14,414 bases of DNA from an uncultured Clostridia bacterium (GCA_946042285.1 CAMGDK010000029.1:1-14414), one strand, 5' to 3'. Positions 1 to 8,165 are shown, counted from the first letter of the stretch. Made by a program: numbers and translations. Notes: generated by a model from the sequence alone, not told the origin.

Positions 1-45
1 GATTGCCTCTTGTCTCGTGGGCTCGGAGATGTGTATAAGAGACAG
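1..45 (+). other. Nextera i7-side sequencing adapter (artefact)
   Basis: This is library adapter, not genome. Positions 1-3 (GAT) match the end of the Illumina P7 primer. Positions 4-11 (TGCCTCTT) have the form of an 8-nt i7 index, which I recall as N711. Positions 12-26 (GTCTCGTGGGCTCGG) are the Nextera Read 2 tail. Positions 27-45 (AGATGTGTATAAGAGACAG) are the 19-bp Tn5 mosaic end. The same sequence is inverted at the other end of the contig: 2-45 is the exact reverse complement of 14371-14414. The adapter identity is established knowledge; the match is read directly. It should be trimmed before any annotation, because it supplies a false start codon (TTG at 10) to the first gene. Confidence 0.98.
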
Positions 46-98
46 ATAGATAAGTCAGTGATTTGTTTAAACGAATGTAAATTATTGGCACGCTTTTT

Positions 99-102
99 GG
101 AG
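99..102 (+). promoter_or_regulatory. Ribosome binding site fixing the first gene's start
   Basis: GGAG lies 6 nt upstream of the ATG at 109. It is the only good Shine-Dalgarno sequence near the beginning of the methyltransferase frame, and it decides the start in favour of 109 over any codon further upstream, including the TTG at 10 inside the adapter. Confidence 0.75.
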
Positions 103-108
103 TTGTGT

Positions 109-888
109 ATGGAAAAAATCACAGGTAAAAATAATGATATTATTAAGGGCGTTAAAAAGCTGCTTACCTCATCCAATCAACGAAGGGCGCAATCTCAATT
201 TGTTCTTGAAGGGGCAAGGCTGGTTTTTGATGTCCTTAATTCTTTTGTTGATGTTGATAGCTTTTTTATCACTGAGTCGGCTTATGATAAATATCGTGAA
301 TCAGCCGATTTGATGATTGAGAAGAGTAATTGCTCTTATTTTATTTCGGATGAAATATCAAGCAAGCTTTCAGAAACAAAAAATTCTCAGGGAATATTTG
401 CTATATGCAATATGTCAAGCAGTAGTATTGAATTGAATCCTCATAATAAATATATCGCTCTTGATAATATACAGGATCCGGGAAATCTCGGTACTATTAT
501 CAGAACTGCTGAAGCACTTGGAATTGACGGAATTATTATAGGCGGCGGTTGCGATCTATATAATCCAAAGGTTCTTCGTGCCTCAATGGGCTCTTTTTTA
601 AGAATAAAATATATGATTTGTTCAAATCTTCATGAATGCCTCAATGAATTAAGAATAAAAAATAGTTACAGGATTTACTCAACATCACCGTCCATTGATG
701 CCTTTAACATAACAAAAGCTGATTTTTCAAAAGGATGCATCTGTGTTATCGGAAATGAAGCAAACGGTGTCAGCGATGCTGTGTTAGAGGTTTCGGATGA
801 GATTATAACAATACCAATGCTTGGCAGGGCTGAAAGCCTAAACGCTTCCATTGCGGCATCAATAGTTATGTGGGAGATGCTTAGATGA
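109..888 (+). CDS. TrmH/SpoU-family RNA 2'-O-ribose methyltransferase
   Basis: A 259-aa SPOUT-class enzyme predicted to transfer a methyl group from S-adenosylmethionine to a ribose 2'-hydroxyl in rRNA or tRNA. An N-terminal SpoU substrate-binding region (about residues 1-100, with ITGKNNDIIKGVKKLL at the start) precedes the knotted catalytic domain. Motif 1 is NIQDPGNLGTIIRTAEALG at 120-138 with the catalytic-type Arg132. Motif 2 is GNEANGV from 215. Motif 3 is IPMLGRAESLNASIA from 235. Length and layout fit the YsgA/RlmB-like branch, but the target nucleotide cannot be told from sequence, so no symbol is given. The frame stays open upstream into the adapter; the ATG at 109 is chosen because of the GGAG at 99-102 and because family members begin at this motif. 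The stop overlaps the dprA start by 4 nt (ATGA), so the two are probably coupled. Confidence 0.9.
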   Translation: MEKITGKNNDIIKGVKKLLTSSNQRRAQSQFVLEGARLVFDVLNSFVDVDSFFITESAYDKYRESADLMIEKSNCSYFISDEISSKLSETKNSQGIFAICNMSSSSIELNPHNKYIALDNIQDPGNLGTIIRTAEALGIDGIIIGGGCDLYNPKVLRASMGSFLRIKYMICSNLHECLNELRIKNSYRIYSTSPSIDAFNITKADFSKGCICVIGNEANGVSDAVLEVSDEIITIPMLGRAESLNASIAASIVMWEMLR

Positions 889-2090
889 GTGAAAATTTAA
901 GATATTGGTTATGGCTGCAAAGAGCGCTGGGTGAAGGTGCTTATATCAGCAAAATTATTGAAGATTTCGGTTCTGCAAAGGATTTATATAATTCTAATAT
1001 TCTTGAATGGAAGATGAGTACGTCACTCACGGTTAAGCAGGTTACAAGACTTGAACAAACACGCTTGACTGATGTTGATGAAATAATTTATTCTTGTGAG
1101 AATAATAATTGGGACATCATCGACTATGAGGATATAAGATATCCGAAAAGGTTAAAGGAGATAGTTAATCCTCCTGCCGTGCTTTTTGTCGATGGTGAAT
1201 TACCCGATTTTGATAATCTTGCCGCGATTGCAATTGTCGGTACAAGGAAAGCCAGTGAATATGCTGTCAAGGTAACACATGTAATGAGTCGCGGTATTAC
1301 CGAGGCCGGCGCTCTTGTAATAAGCGGTGCGGCACTCGGTGTTGACACTTATGCACACAGAGGCGCCATTGCCGCCGGTGGCAAAACAGTCGCTGTTCTC
1401 GGCTGCGGATTCGGTTCGACCTATTTGCATGAAAACAAACCATTAAGGGATATAATTAAGAAAAACGGTGCGCTTATTACCGAATACCCTCCGTTTACTA
1501 AAGCAAGTAAAACGACCTTTCCAATGAGAAACAGGATTATCAGTGGATTATCTCTCGGTGTTTTGGTTGTCGAAGCCGGCGTTAAAAGCGGTAGTTTAAT
1601 TACTGCAAAATTAGCATTAGAGCAAAACAGAGATGTATATGCAGTTCCTGTTTCTATTTTATCAACGGATTTTGCAGGTACTAATAAGTTAATCGATGAT
1701 GGGGCTAAGGTTGTTACAAAGCCGGAGCATTTGATAGAGGCTTATTCAACATTTTATGATTCAATCGACTTGAGTAAAATAAGAACTGTTGATGAGCTTA
1801 TGTATGACGAGTCGATTAAGTGCGCTAATGCAGAAATAGATAGTAAAAAGTATTCATTTGAGAATCTTGAGCGTGGCAGAGCCGCAAGAGCCGAAAGGCA
1901 GTCAACTGCAATGAGTCTTGATAAAGATTCAAAAGCTGTTTATTCTTGCTTGGATGATACTTACAAGCATATTGATTTGATTATTAACGAATCGGGTGTT
2001 TCAAGCAGTAAGGCAATCACTGCATTAACACAGCTTGAGTTAGCGGGACTTGCCAAAAGTGCTTCGGGTAAAAGATATAGATTAAGCTGA
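885..2090 (+). CDS. dprA: DNA-processing protein DprA
   Basis: A 401-aa DprA/Smf protein. The family binds incoming single-stranded DNA in the cytoplasm and loads RecA during transformation; it is also kept in many species not known to be competent. An N-terminal helical (SAM/HhH-like) region of about 110 residues leads into the Rossmann-like DNA-binding core. The core shows VGTRKAS at 118-124, SGAALGVDTYAH at 147-158, FPMRNRIISG at 212-221 and VVEAGVKSGSLIT from 228. A poorly conserved linker (about 285-340) is followed by a C-terminal winged-helix domain (about 345-401). The family's GxGLDxxYPxEN element reads GCGFGSTYLHEN here, a modest departure. GGAG at 873-876 lies 8 nt before the ATG, and the start overlaps the upstream stop by 4 nt. 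A 23-nt gap separates it from topA, as in many Firmicutes. Confidence 0.95.
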   Translation: MSENLRYWLWLQRALGEGAYISKIIEDFGSAKDLYNSNILEWKMSTSLTVKQVTRLEQTRLTDVDEIIYSCENNNWDIIDYEDIRYPKRLKEIVNPPAVLFVDGELPDFDNLAAIAIVGTRKASEYAVKVTHVMSRGITEAGALVISGAALGVDTYAHRGAIAAGGKTVAVLGCGFGSTYLHENKPLRDIIKKNGALITEYPPFTKASKTTFPMRNRIISGLSLGVLVVEAGVKSGSLITAKLALEQNRDVYAVPVSILSTDFAGTNKLIDDGAKVVTKPEHLIEAYSTFYDSIDLSKIRTVDELMYDESIKCANAEIDSKKYSFENLERGRAARAERQSTAMSLDKDSKAVYSCLDDTYKHIDLIINESGVSSSKAITALTQLELAGLAKSASGKRYRLS

Positions 2091-2113
2091 AAAGCTTTGA
2101 AAGGATAAAACTT

Positions 2114-4216
2114 ATGTCAAAATTAGTAATTGTAGAGTCGCCTGCAAAGGCAAAGAATATTAAGGGCTATCTCGGTAAGGGATACGAGGTAATTGCTTCA
2201 ATGGGGCATGTTAGGGATTTGCCCGCTGCCCGTCTCAGTGTTGATATTGATAACGACTTTGAGCCAAAATATGCTGTAATTAAAGGGAAAGAAAATTTTG
2301 TTAAGGATTTAAAGAAAAAAGCCGATTCGGCGGATTTTGTGTATCTCGCAACTGACCCCGACCGTGAAGGAGAAGCAATTTCTTGGCATCTTGCTACGTT
2401 GCTCGGTCTTAAAATGAATGAGCAAAACCGTGTTACATTTAATGAGATTACAAAAAACGGTGTTCAAAACGGTATGGCTAACCCAAGAGCGATTGATATT
2501 GATTTTGTTAATGCTCAACAAGCGAGAAGAATTCTTGATAGACTTATTGGATATAAGCTTTCTCCGTTTATTTCTCAAAAGATAAGAAGAGGACTTTCAG
2601 CAGGCAGAGTACAGTCTGTTGCACTTAGATTGATTGTTGACAGAGAGGAAGAGATTAGAGCATTTGTACCTGAAGAATATTGGTCAATCGATGCAAAGTT
2701 CACAAATCCTCCGGAACGAAAGGTTTTTGCTGCGGCAATTTACAGCAAGAACGGTGAAAAGCTCAAAATAGAAAATAAAGAGCAGAGCGACAAAATACTC
2801 TATGATATAGAAAATGCAGAATACATCGTTTCATCCGTAAAAAAGGGTACAAGAAAGAAAAATCCAACTCCTCCTTTTATTACATCTACTCTTCAGCAAG
2901 AGGCATCAAGACGCCTGTCATTCCAAGCAAGAAGAACAATGAAGGCTGCGCAGGAATTGTACGAGGGTGTTGATGTCGGCGAAATGGGTACTGTCGGTCT
3001 AATCACTTATATGAGAACTGACTCACTTCGTATTTCGGATGAGGCGAGAGCTGCAGGTAACGCTTACATTGAACAGACATACGGCGAAAAGTATCTTCCT
3101 AAAAAGCCGAGATTTTACAAATCTAAAGGTAACATTCAGGACGGTCACGAAGCGATAAGACCTTCAATGCCGAATGTTACTCCTGAGTCGGTAAAGGGCT
3201 ATCTCACATCAGATCAATATAAGATTTACAAGCTGATATGGGAGAGATTTATTGCATCGCTTATGGAGGCATGCCAGCAGGAAACAATGAAGATTGACAT
3301 TTCTGCAGGAGAATATGTTTTTGTAGCAACAGGTTATACTGTAAAGTTTGATGGATTTACCGCTCTTTACGAAGAAAAGGCTGATGATGAAAAGACATCA
3401 AGTACAGAATCTCCGCTTCCTGCAATGAAGGTTGGAGATGTTTTGAAGCTTAAGAGTATTCTCGGCAATCAGCACTTCACTCAGCCGCCTGCAAGATATA
3501 CAGAGGCTTCTCTCACAAAGGCTCTTGAAGAAAACGGTGTCGGCAGACCTTCAACCTATGTAACAATTACTTCTACCATAATTAACAGAGAGTATGTTAA
3601 GCGAGAGGGTAAACAATTCGTACCGACTGAGCTCGGTGAGGCTGTAACATCTTTACTTAAAGACAAAATTCCTAATATTGTTAATGTTAAATACACATCT
3701 AAAATGGAAACCGATCTTGACAAGATTGACAGTGGTGAAAAGAATTACAAGGAAATGATAAGACTCTACTACGATGAGTTTGAGAAGCCGCTTGAAAAAG
3801 CAAAAGAGGAAATGCAGGGAGTTAAGATAAAGCTTAAGGAAGAGGAAACCGATGTCGTATGTGAAAAGTGCGGCAGAAACATGATTGTTAAGGTCGGACG
3901 CTTCGGCAAATTCCTTGCTTGCCCCGGTTATCCTGAGTGTAAGAATACAAAGCCGCTTGTATTTAAGACAAAGGCAAAATGTCCACAGTGCGGCGGAGAT
4001 GTAATCGAAAAGAAAACAAAGAAGGGTGCTACCTTCTTTGGATGTTCAAATTATCCTGATTGTAACTTTATGACTTGGGATGCGCCGTCCGACGAGATTT
4101 GTCCAAAGTGCGGTAAGTCTTTATTTAGAAGAAGAGGTAATGTTTTATACTGTCCTGATACAGAGGGATGCGGATTTACAAAATCCTCAAGACAAAAAAA
4201 GACAGAAGAAGAATAA
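2114..4216 (+). CDS. topA: DNA topoisomerase I (type IA)
   Basis: A 700-aa type IA topoisomerase that relaxes negatively supercoiled DNA by cutting one strand through a 5'-phosphotyrosine link. The N-terminal Toprim domain starts with KLVIVESPAKAKNIKGYLG (Glu8) and carries the metal-binding DPDREGEA at 81-88 (Asp81, Asp83, Glu85). SAGRVQSVALRLIVDREEE follows in the clamp region. The active-site Tyr is Tyr299 in ITYMRTDSLRIS. The C-terminus has three four-cysteine zinc fingers: C583/C586/C603/C609, C623/C626/C644/C650 and C663/C666/C680/C686. The last has a wider final spacing (CPDTEGC). The protein ends in a short charged tail. Size and three-finger layout are normal for Clostridia. AAGGA at 2101-2105 sits 8 nt upstream of the ATG, so translation initiates independently of dprA. 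The trmFO start follows the stop by 3 nt. Confidence 0.98.
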   Translation: MSKLVIVESPAKAKNIKGYLGKGYEVIASMGHVRDLPAARLSVDIDNDFEPKYAVIKGKENFVKDLKKKADSADFVYLATDPDREGEAISWHLATLLGLKMNEQNRVTFNEITKNGVQNGMANPRAIDIDFVNAQQARRILDRLIGYKLSPFISQKIRRGLSAGRVQSVALRLIVDREEEIRAFVPEEYWSIDAKFTNPPERKVFAAAIYSKNGEKLKIENKEQSDKILYDIENAEYIVSSVKKGTRKKNPTPPFITSTLQQEASRRLSFQARRTMKAAQELYEGVDVGEMGTVGLITYMRTDSLRISDEARAAGNAYIEQTYGEKYLPKKPRFYKSKGNIQDGHEAIRPSMPNVTPESVKGYLTSDQYKIYKLIWERFIASLMEACQQETMKIDISAGEYVFVATGYTVKFDGFTALYEEKADDEKTSSTESPLPAMKVGDVLKLKSILGNQHFTQPPARYTEASLTKALEENGVGRPSTYVTITSTIINREYVKREGKQFVPTELGEAVTSLLKDKIPNIVNVKYTSKMETDLDKIDSGEKNYKEMIRLYYDEFEKPLEKAKEEMQGVKIKLKEEETDVVCEKCGRNMIVKVGRFGKFLACPGYPECKNTKPLVFKTKAKCPQCGGDVIEKKTKKGATFFGCSNYPDCNFMTWDAPSDEICPKCGKSLFRRRGNVLYCPDTEGCGFTKSSRQKKTEEE

Positions 4217-4219
4217 TCT

Positions 4220-5521
4220 ATGAAATTTAAAGTAATTGGCGCAGGGCTTGCGGGTGTTGAGGCTGCATGGCAAATTGCTAACGCAGGATATGATGTGAGC
4301 TTGTATGAAATGAAGCCTATCAAGCGTTCTCCTGCACATAAAACAGATTTATTTGCTGAGTTGGTTTGCTCAAATTCGCTTAAGGCTTCAAGACTCGAAA
4401 GTGCTGCCGGTTTGTTGAAAGAGGAGATGCTTCGCCTCGGATCTCTTACGGTTGCTGTTGCGAGAGAGTGCTCTGTACCTGCCGGAGGAGCGCTTGCTGT
4501 TGATAGAGACATCTTTGCCAAAACAGTTACTGATAGGATAAAATCTCACCCGAAAATTCAGGTGATAAATCAAATCGTCTCACGAATTGAATTTGACGAC
4601 GATACCGTTACAATAATAGCAACCGGTCCGCTTACCGACGATGCACTTGCAGAAAATCTCAAGAAATTGACGGGTGGAGATTATTTATCGTTTTACGATG
4701 CTGCTGCACCAATTGTTACGGCGGACAGTATTGATATGACAAAAGCATTCTTTGCATCAAGATATGAAAGAGGCGGAGAAGATGACTATATCAATTGTCC
4801 TTTTAATAAAGCTGAATATGAAAATTTTATTGACGAGCTTGTTAAAGCAGAAGGTGCAGTTACTCATGAATTTGATGTATATGAGGGATGCATGCCGATA
4901 GAAAAGCTTGCTAAAAGAGGATTTGATGCTCCTCGCTTCGGTCCTATGAAGCCTGTCGGTCTTATTGATCCCAATACAAATCACAGACCTTGGGCGTGTG
5001 TTCAGTTAAGACGCGAAAATTCTAACGGTACCATATTTAATCTTGTTGGATTTCAAACAAATTTGAAGTTCGGTGAGCAAAAAAGAGTGTTTTCAATGAT
5101 TCCCGGTCTTGAAAATGCTGAATTCGTTAGATACGGTGTGATGCACAGAAACACATTTATTGATTCACCAAGGCTTTTAAATCCTGATTTCAGCTTAAGA
5201 AAAAACAACAATATTTTCTTTGCAGGACAAATTACCGGCGTTGAGGGATATATGGAGTCTGCAGGATCAGGTATTCTTGCCGGAATCAATGCAGTTAGAT
5301 TTGCGCAGAAAAAAACACCGTTTGTTCTCAAGGAAGACACAATGCTCGGTGCGCTCAGTTCTTATATATGTGATGAGAGCGTTAAAAGCTTTCAGCCAAT
5401 GGGTGCAAATTTCGGAGTGCTACCTCCGATTGAACCAAAAATAAAAGACAAAAAAGAAAGATATTTTGCATTATCTGACAGAGCGCTCAAATCGCTTGAA
5501 ATTTCAATGGAGAATATGTAA
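4220..5521 (+). CDS. trmFO: Folate-dependent tRNA (uracil-54) methyltransferase TrmFO
   Basis: A 433-aa flavoprotein, formerly called Gid, that makes 5-methyluridine at position 54 of the tRNA T-loop. It uses methylenetetrahydrofolate as carbon donor and reduced FAD as reductant, unlike the SAM-dependent TrmA. The N-terminal FAD-binding Rossmann motif is VIGAGLAGVEAAWQIA (GAGLAG at 7-12). The conserved AELVCSNSLKA segment holds Cys50, and YEGCMPIEKLAKRG holds Cys224; these match the two catalytic cysteines described for the B. subtilis enzyme (53 and 226). The C-terminal FAD segment IFFAGQITGVEGYMESAGSG is intact. Length is normal and the gene is complete. It begins 3 nt after topA with no clear Shine-Dalgarno sequence (only a GAAGAAGAA purine run), so it probably relies on ribosomes finishing topA. 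The last base of its stop is the first base of plsX. Confidence 0.97.
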   Translation: MKFKVIGAGLAGVEAAWQIANAGYDVSLYEMKPIKRSPAHKTDLFAELVCSNSLKASRLESAAGLLKEEMLRLGSLTVAVARECSVPAGGALAVDRDIFAKTVTDRIKSHPKIQVINQIVSRIEFDDDTVTIIATGPLTDDALAENLKKLTGGDYLSFYDAAAPIVTADSIDMTKAFFASRYERGGEDDYINCPFNKAEYENFIDELVKAEGAVTHEFDVYEGCMPIEKLAKRGFDAPRFGPMKPVGLIDPNTNHRPWACVQLRRENSNGTIFNLVGFQTNLKFGEQKRVFSMIPGLENAEFVRYGVMHRNTFIDSPRLLNPDFSLRKNNNIFFAGQITGVEGYMESAGSGILAGINAVRFAQKKTPFVLKEDTMLGALSSYICDESVKSFQPMGANFGVLPPIEPKIKDKKERYFALSDRALKSLEISMENM

Positions 5522-6510
5522 TGAAGGTAATTGTTGATGCTATGAGTGGTGACAACGCACCGCTCGAAATTATCAAGGGTGCGATGCTTGCTGTTAAAGA
5601 GTTTGGTATTAGTGTTTTGCTTGTTGGTGATAAAACAAAGATTGACAAATGCACAACCGAAAACAAAATTAAGCTTGAAAGCACCGAGATAGTTCATACC
5701 GACGGAATAATAACTATGTGCGATGATGCTAAATCTGTGTTAAAGGAAAAAGCAGACTCATCAATGGGTGTTGGATTTAAATTGTTAAACGACGGGGCCG
5801 GAGATGCGTTTGTAAGCGCAGGTAACACAGGTGCGGTTACAGTCGGTGCAACTCTTATAACAAAACGAATCAAAGGTATAAAAAGACCTGCAATAGCATC
5901 TATCATGCCAAGCTCAACCAAGCCGTTTTTGTTGATGGACTGCGGAGCTAATTCCGAATGCAGAGCAGAGTTCTTATACCAGTTTGGATTGATGGGTAGC
6001 CTATACATGAAGCACATCATGAAATATGACAATCCGACTGTTGCTCTTGCAAATAACGGCTCTGAGGAAACAAAGGGAACACCTGTTGTAAAAGAAGCAT
6101 ACAACCTTATGAAAAATGCTCCCTATAATTTTATCGGAAACATAGAAGGTAGGGGAATTCCTTACGGTGATGCTGATGTTGTTGTTGCTGACGGTTTTAC
6201 GGGTAACTTAGTTTTAAAAACCTATGAAGGTGTTGCAAAGGTACTCATGAGCGGGATAAAGGATGCATTTATGAAAAATGCATTATCGAAGCTTTCTTAT
6301 CTCGGAGTAAAAAACGGTCTTGACGAAATGAAAAAGCAGTTTGATTATAAGGAATACGGCGGAGCAGTTTTACTTGGTGTAAAAAAGCCTGTGATCAAAG
6401 CTCACGGCTCTGCAGATGCGAGAACCTTTAAGAATGCAATTAAGCAGGCAGTTTGGTTTGTCGAATCGGATTTGATTACGAAAATAGAGGCTTATATAAG
6501 CAATGAATAA
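5521..6510 (+). CDS. plsX: Phosphate acyltransferase PlsX
   Basis: A 329-aa enzyme that converts acyl-[acyl carrier protein] and phosphate into acyl-phosphate, the donor PlsY uses for the first step of phospholipid synthesis. It acts at the cytoplasmic face of the membrane. The signature start VDAMSGDNAPLEIIKGA is present, with Ser where most homologues have Gly (DAMGGD). Other family segments are SAGNTGAV, LLMDCGANSECRAEFL, ALANNGSEETKG, DGFTGNLVLKTYEG and the C-terminal EYGGAVLLGVKKPVIKAHG. GGAG at 5509-5512, inside the trmFO end, lies 8 nt before the ATG, and the TAATG junction overlaps trmFO by 1 nt. In many bacteria acpP or fab genes follow plsX; here RNase III follows directly after 12 nt. 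Confidence 0.97.
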   Translation: MKVIVDAMSGDNAPLEIIKGAMLAVKEFGISVLLVGDKTKIDKCTTENKIKLESTEIVHTDGIITMCDDAKSVLKEKADSSMGVGFKLLNDGAGDAFVSAGNTGAVTVGATLITKRIKGIKRPAIASIMPSSTKPFLLMDCGANSECRAEFLYQFGLMGSLYMKHIMKYDNPTVALANNGSEETKGTPVVKEAYNLMKNAPYNFIGNIEGRGIPYGDADVVVADGFTGNLVLKTYEGVAKVLMSGIKDAFMKNALSKLSYLGVKNGLDEMKKQFDYKEYGGAVLLGVKKPVIKAHGSADARTFKNAIKQAVWFVESDLITKIEAYISNE

Positions 6511-6522
6511 ATGGAGTAAATA

Positions 6523-7194
6523 ATGGTTTCTATTGAAAAAACAATTGGATATACCTTTAAAAATAAAAGCTATTTAACTGAGGCGCTTACACATTCATCA
6601 TTTGCGAATGAGCGCCATAACAAAATGGTAAGTAATGAAAGACTTGAATTTTTAGGCGATGCGGTACTATCCATAATCTCAGCAGAGTATTTATTTGAAA
6701 AATATCCGCAAATGCCGGAGGGGCAGCTTTCAAAGCTTAGATCTTCGCTTGTATGCACAGAATCACTCTCTCAGTTTGCAAGAAAAATACAACTTGGTGA
6801 CAGCCTTTTTCTCGGTAAGGGTGAAACAAATACAGGAGGCGCCGATCGACCTACAATTCTTGAAAACGCATTTGAAGCGCTAATTGCTGCAATTTATCTT
6901 GACGGCGGAATGGATTGTGCAAAAGAGTTCGTCCTAAAGTTTTTGAGCGAAGCTATTGAAACTCATCATATAAGCTTTAAGGATTATAAGACCACATTAC
7001 AGGAGATTATACAGCAAAATCCCGATGAGACACTCAATTATGTTCTTATCGGTGAAACAGGTCCCGACCACGATAAAAGATTTGAGGTTGAGGTTCATCT
7101 TAACTCAAATGTTATCGGCAGGGGTATAGGTAAAACGAAGAAGGGTGCTGAGCAGGAGGCTGCAAAGGAAGCACTTAAATTGATGGGAATATGA
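6523..7194 (+). CDS. rnc: Ribonuclease III
   Basis: A 223-aa RNase III that cleaves double-stranded RNA in rRNA precursors and some mRNAs. The N-terminal endonuclease domain (about 1-148) contains the signature NERLEFLGDAVLS with Glu39, Glu42 and Asp46. The second metal-binding motif reads ILENAFEALIAAIYLDGG, with Asn115 where E. coli has Asp114, and Glu118 matching E. coli Glu117. A C-terminal double-stranded RNA-binding domain spans about 153-222 (DYKTTLQEIIQQ through GRGIGKTKKGAEQEAAKEAL). Length is typical. GGAG at 6513-6516 is 6 nt before the ATG. The stop overlaps the next gene's start by 4 nt. Function as a dsRNA nuclease is very likely; the Asn115 change is discussed in the findings. 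Confidence 0.96.
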   Translation: MVSIEKTIGYTFKNKSYLTEALTHSSFANERHNKMVSNERLEFLGDAVLSIISAEYLFEKYPQMPEGQLSKLRSSLVCTESLSQFARKIQLGDSLFLGKGETNTGGADRPTILENAFEALIAAIYLDGGMDCAKEFVLKFLSEAIETHHISFKDYKTTLQEIIQQNPDETLNYVLIGETGPDHDKRFEVEVHLNSNVIGRGIGKTKKGAEQEAAKEALKLMGI

Positions 7195-8165
7195 AGAAAA
7201 AGGGTAACATAAGCATTTTTGTTCCGCATTTAGGCTGCCCGTGTCAGTGTTCTTTTTGTAATCAAAGGACAATAACAGGGAAAAATAGGCAGCCTACCGC
7301 AAACGATGTAAGAACGGCAGTTGACACTGCATTAAAAAGAAAAGGGTATTCGTATGAAATTGCTTTTTTCGGCGGTTCATTTACAGCAATTGATCGCGAT
7401 TATATGATTGAGCTTTTGTCTGCTGCTTACGAATATGTCAAAACAGGCGAAGTTGACGGGATAAGAATATCTACAAGACCAGATTGTATTGACGATGAGG
7501 TACTTGAGATATTAAAAAGCTATGGAGTCACAAGTATTGAGCTTGGAGCACAAAGCATGGATGACGATGTCCTTAAGGCTAATCGCAGAGGTCACAGCTC
7601 AAAAGATGTATGTAACACTTCAAAGCTGATTAAAGAATACGGCTTTGAGCTTGGACTGCAAATGATGACAGGTCTTTACAAGGACACAGAGCAAAAGGCG
7701 ATAGAGACAGCAGGGAAGATAATAACATTAAATCCAAGCACTGTTCGTATTTATCCAACAGTCGTTCTTAAAGGGACACACCTTGAACAGCTGTATAATA
7801 GCTGTGAATATACACCTCTTAATCCTGACGAGTCGGCACAGCTTTGTGCAAAGCTTGTGCCTATGTTTGAAAAGGCAGGCATTAAGATTATAAGACTCGG
7901 TCTCCAATCAAGTCCCGAATTAAAAAAGAATATGATTGCAGGTGGTTTTCATGATTCATTCGGCGAACTTGTAAAATCACGATTGCTTTTAAATAAAATT
8001 CTTGAATATCCTGCCGGTGATTATCAAATCAGCGTGAATTCAAGGTCACTTTCTCAGCTTAAGGGTAACGGTAAGTCTAATATATATGCCCTTATTGAGA
8101 GGGGTTATAATGTAAAAATTGTTATCGACAACTCACTCTCTGTCGATGAATTGAGGATTGAATAA
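7191..8165 (+). CDS. Elp3-like radical SAM protein of unknown substrate
   Basis: A 324-aa radical SAM protein. The N-terminal motif GCPCQCSFCNQ provides the CX3CX2C cysteines C16, C20 and C23 that would bind a [4Fe-4S] cluster and cleave S-adenosylmethionine; an additional Cys18 lies inside the motif. FFGGSFTAID is the GGE-like SAM-binding region, followed by ISTRPDCID and SIELGAQSMDDDVL, typical of the Elp3/HemN-like group. The last third (from about residue 230) resembles the accessory C-terminal region of these proteins; there is no acetyltransferase domain as in true Elp3. Similar genes sit between rnc and smc in other Clostridia as I remember, but no reaction is known to me. RNA modification is a guess based on the Elp3 likeness and the neighbouring RNA genes. 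The start overlaps rnc by 4 nt with only a weak GGGA ahead of it, and the stop overlaps smc by 1 nt. Confidence 0.88.
   Translation: MKKKGNISIFVPHLGCPCQCSFCNQRTITGKNRQPTANDVRTAVDTALKRKGYSYEIAFFGGSFTAIDRDYMIELLSAAYEYVKTGEVDGIRISTRPDCIDDEVLEILKSYGVTSIELGAQSMDDDVLKANRRGHSSKDVCNTSKLIKEYGFELGLQMMTGLYKDTEQKAIETAGKIITLNPSTVRIYPTVVLKGTHLEQLYNSCEYTPLNPDESAQLCAKLVPMFEKAGIKIIRLGLQSSPELKKNMIAGGFHDSFGELVKSRLLLNKILEYPAGDYQISVNSRSLSQLKGNGKSNIYALIERGYNVKIVIDNSLSVDELRIE

Noticed and set aside
46..108. N-terminal extension of the methyltransferase, or a promoter, in the left 63 bases
   Set aside because: The frame is open but the encoded peptide has no family resemblance, and GGAG marks the ATG at 109. A TTGGCA at 85-90 would put its -10 box on the start codon, so it is not a usable promoter.
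2050..2079. Possible promoter before topA (TTGCCA, 18 nt, GATATA)
   Set aside because: The -35 box matches 5 of 6 but the -10 box only 3 of 6, and it lies within dprA. In AT-rich sequence this is expected by chance.
4051..4521. 156-aa open frame on the minus strand across topA and trmFO
   Set aside because: It is antisense to two clearly conserved genes, shows no recognisable motif, and mirrors their codon pattern. Other minus-strand frames in the window are of the same kind.
6511..6519. Three-codon frame ATG GAG TAA just before rnc
   Set aside because: Its GGAG is the rnc ribosome binding site, and it has no start signal of its own.
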